Source: an uncultured Desulfomonile sp. (GTDB lineage: Bacteria; Desulfobacterota; Desulfomonilia; Desulfomonilales; Desulfomonilaceae). Taken from it: a stretch of DNA of 5,888 nt. The notes under the pieces were generated by a model. It was given only the letters and a program-made list of their open reading frames with translations, was not told the DNA's origin and searched no databases. Below, piece by piece: positions 4,928-5,888 of the stretch (the first letter of the stretch is position 1; each line of letters starts with the position of its first letter). The stretch spans positions 1 through 5,888 of the forward strand of contig CAINUH010000089.1 of the NCBI GenBank assembly GCA_903853735.1, read 5' to 3'. Both the position numbers and the translations under genes were made by a program.

Positions 4928-5888
4928 TCAAGGCTCCTGTCCGCCTTTCAAGGTCTTGCAGGCCTTCCCCGCTGATGAGAAGCTTAAATGGTGCTTCCAG
5001 CCCGAAAGCGGTCTCCTTTCCGAGACAAACGATTCGTCCCATTTTCCGTCTATCTCATCCCATACGTATGTCACATAATGATAATTCTGCTTCTGCTTCT
5101 GCTTGTAATAAAGGGTGAGAGACCACTCATCCGTATAGTCGTCTCTGCACACTCTGGCGTAGTCACAGTTTTTCTCTCTGTTCAATTTGTCTATGGCGTT
5201 TTTCCTTATAACTGAAACATACTTTGCATGATCGTGTTTCTTGAACGGAGTTCGGGATTCATCCAGGTCGGTGTCAATGGAACGCTTGGATTTTTCCTCT
5301 GCGGACTTGGGAGTCTTATCCGTTGACGATGGCGTGGGTTCCTTTTCCTTTATGTCACGAATGACGCCATTGGTACTTTTCCCTGCGTTATCGAAAGCCC
5401 GCCTGTCCGTCATTGAACGGCTTCTCCCGAAGTCCGGCTTATCTTCCACGGAAGGATCTTTTGAGGGTGAATTCAGAAGCTGTGCCCGTCGATCGCCTGC
5501 TGTTTCTTCAGGGCTCTTGCCTTTGTCCTGGTCGTGGCCTGTGTTGCCGGGCGGCGTTTCTCGAACCGTTTCCTCCAGTCTGGGTTTAATGAGTTCGGAC
5601 CCGGCTTCAAGTTTGTCCTTTGAGGACCCTCTGGCCAATGTAGAAAAAACGGTTTTCCATGAGCCAAACGACCAGGCAGATTTTCCCGATTCCTTTGTGC
5701 TGCCCTGTTCAGCACTCTTGGTGTCTGCGCTCAGAGGAGCGGCTACTGGCGGCCTGCTTTCCTCCAGCTTAGGTTTGATAAGACCGCTTTGACCTCCCCT
5801 GCCGACTGTTGGGTTGGGGTCCGATTTTCTGGTCGCCATGAGTGGTACGCAGGTAATTAACAACACAGAACAAACCAGACTGAGAGCA
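4928..5888 (-). CDS. Exported protein of unknown function, 5' end beyond window
   Basis: The frame is open to the right edge, so the start codon lies outside; 319 codons plus a TGA stop are visible. The first visible residues (ALSLVCSVLLITCVPLMA) are the hydrophobic core and cleavage region of a Sec signal peptide. The GTG at 5866 lies inside that core and is not a credible start. A long hydrophilic region rich in Lys, Ser, Asp, Glu and Pro follows and looks disordered. It contains two copies of a ten-residue motif, GLIKPKLEES (5756-5785) and ELIKPRLEET (5567-5596). The last 100 residues look folded. They have Cys in NCDYARVC and KACK, an aromatic stretch (DEWSLTLYY, YHYVTYVWDE), a (KQ)3 patch, and the ending KTLKGGQEP. 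I know no function. The architecture suggests an envelope protein with a disordered tether and a C-terminal domain. It is separated from the next gene by 216 bases with its own promoter-like signals. Confidence 0.8.
   Translation of the reverse strand, partial: ALSLVCSVLLITCVPLMATRKSDPNPTVGRGGQSGLIKPKLEESRPPVAAPLSADTKSAEQGSTKESGKSAWSFGSWKTVFSTLARGSSKDKLEAGSELIKPRLEETVRETPPGNTGHDQDKGKSPEETAGDRRAQLLNSPSKDPSVEDKPDFGRSRSMTDRRAFDNAGKSTNGVIRDIKEKEPTPSSTDKTPKSAEEKSKRSIDTDLDESRTPFKKHDHAKYVSVIRKNAIDKLNREKNCDYARVCRDDYTDEWSLTLYYKQKQKQNYHYVTYVWDEIDGKWDESFVSERRPLSGWKHHLSFSSAGKACKTLKGGQEP
5085..5102 (-). repeat. Three tandem copies of a 6-bp unit in the coding sequence
   Basis: TTCTGC on the plus strand is repeated three times in a row, encoding Lys-Gln-Lys-Gln-Lys-Gln in the C-terminal domain of the exported protein. 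Changes in copy number would stay in frame, adding or removing KQ dipeptides. Confidence 0.85.
5567..5785 (-). repeat. Duplicated LIKP[KR]LEE peptide motif, two copies 63 residues apart
   Basis: The copies lie at 5756-5785 (GLIKPKLEES) and 5567-5596 (ELIKPRLEET) inside the exported-protein gene. Eight of ten residues are identical or conservatively changed (K/R, S/T), while the flanking linker is not visibly conserved. This suggests a short linear binding motif or remnant of a repeat unit. More copies could lie only in the short unseen 5' part. Confidence 0.7.

Noticed and set aside
4725..5042. 105-codon minus-strand frame overlapping the end of the partial exported-protein gene, or a frameshifted extension of it
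   Set aside because: The exported protein has a natural-looking C-terminus in its own frame, the alternative has no clear ribosome binding site or recognisable motif, and its second half covers hairpin, palindrome and promoter-like elements. A real gene or a frameshift is not fully excluded.
5241..5792. 183-codon plus-strand ORF
   Set aside because: It is antisense to the low-complexity part of the exported-protein gene; the Ser/Leu-rich translation is a typical shadow of Lys/Glu/Ser-rich coding.

Overview
All recognisable genes in this window lie on the minus strand, so transcription runs from the right edge to the left. The combination of a many-haem periplasmic cytochrome c, several Sec-type signal peptides and a gatC-gatA pair suggests an anaerobic respiring bacterium. 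My best guess is Desulfobacterota (former Deltaproteobacteria). This is inferred from gene content and general protein character, not from a marker gene.

Layout in transcription order. (1) 4928-5888 is an exported protein of unknown function whose 5' end lies beyond the right edge. It has a signal peptide, a long charged low-complexity linker with a duplicated LIKP[KR]LEE motif, and a compact C-terminal domain. (2) 4712-4927 is a 216-base non-coding gap holding a hairpin, a perfect 16-bp palindrome and an extended -10-like element. (3) 4079-4711 is a 210-aa exported protein of unknown function with a six-cysteine module, a proline-rich linker and a small C-terminal domain. It starts at GTG behind a strong GGAGG. 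(4) 3933-4078 is a short gap with a hairpin. (5) 1998-3932 is a 644-aa decahaem cytochrome c with a signal peptide. (6) 1917-1997 is an 81-base gap with a TTGACA element overlapping the cytochrome stop codon. (7) 1629-1916 is gatC. (8) 1463-1628 is a 166-base gap. (9) 2-1462 is gatA, best started at a TTG codon with an AAGGA ribosome binding site.

GatC and GatA are subunits of the glutamyl/aspartyl-tRNA amidotransferase GatCAB, a housekeeping enzyme that completes Gln-tRNA or Asn-tRNA synthesis by transamidation. gatB is not visible and may lie beyond the left edge. The three upstream genes all encode exported proteins and may form a cell-envelope redox cassette, but only the cytochrome has a readable biochemical signature.

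The least ordinary signals are two 8-G tracts on the coding strand. One is near the end of the 210-aa gene and the other is inside the cytochrome gene just before its last haem site. Slippage by -1 at the first would enter a frame that stays open all the way into the cytochrome. Slippage by -1 at the second would remove the last haem. No CRISPR array, insertion sequence, tRNA or rRNA was seen.
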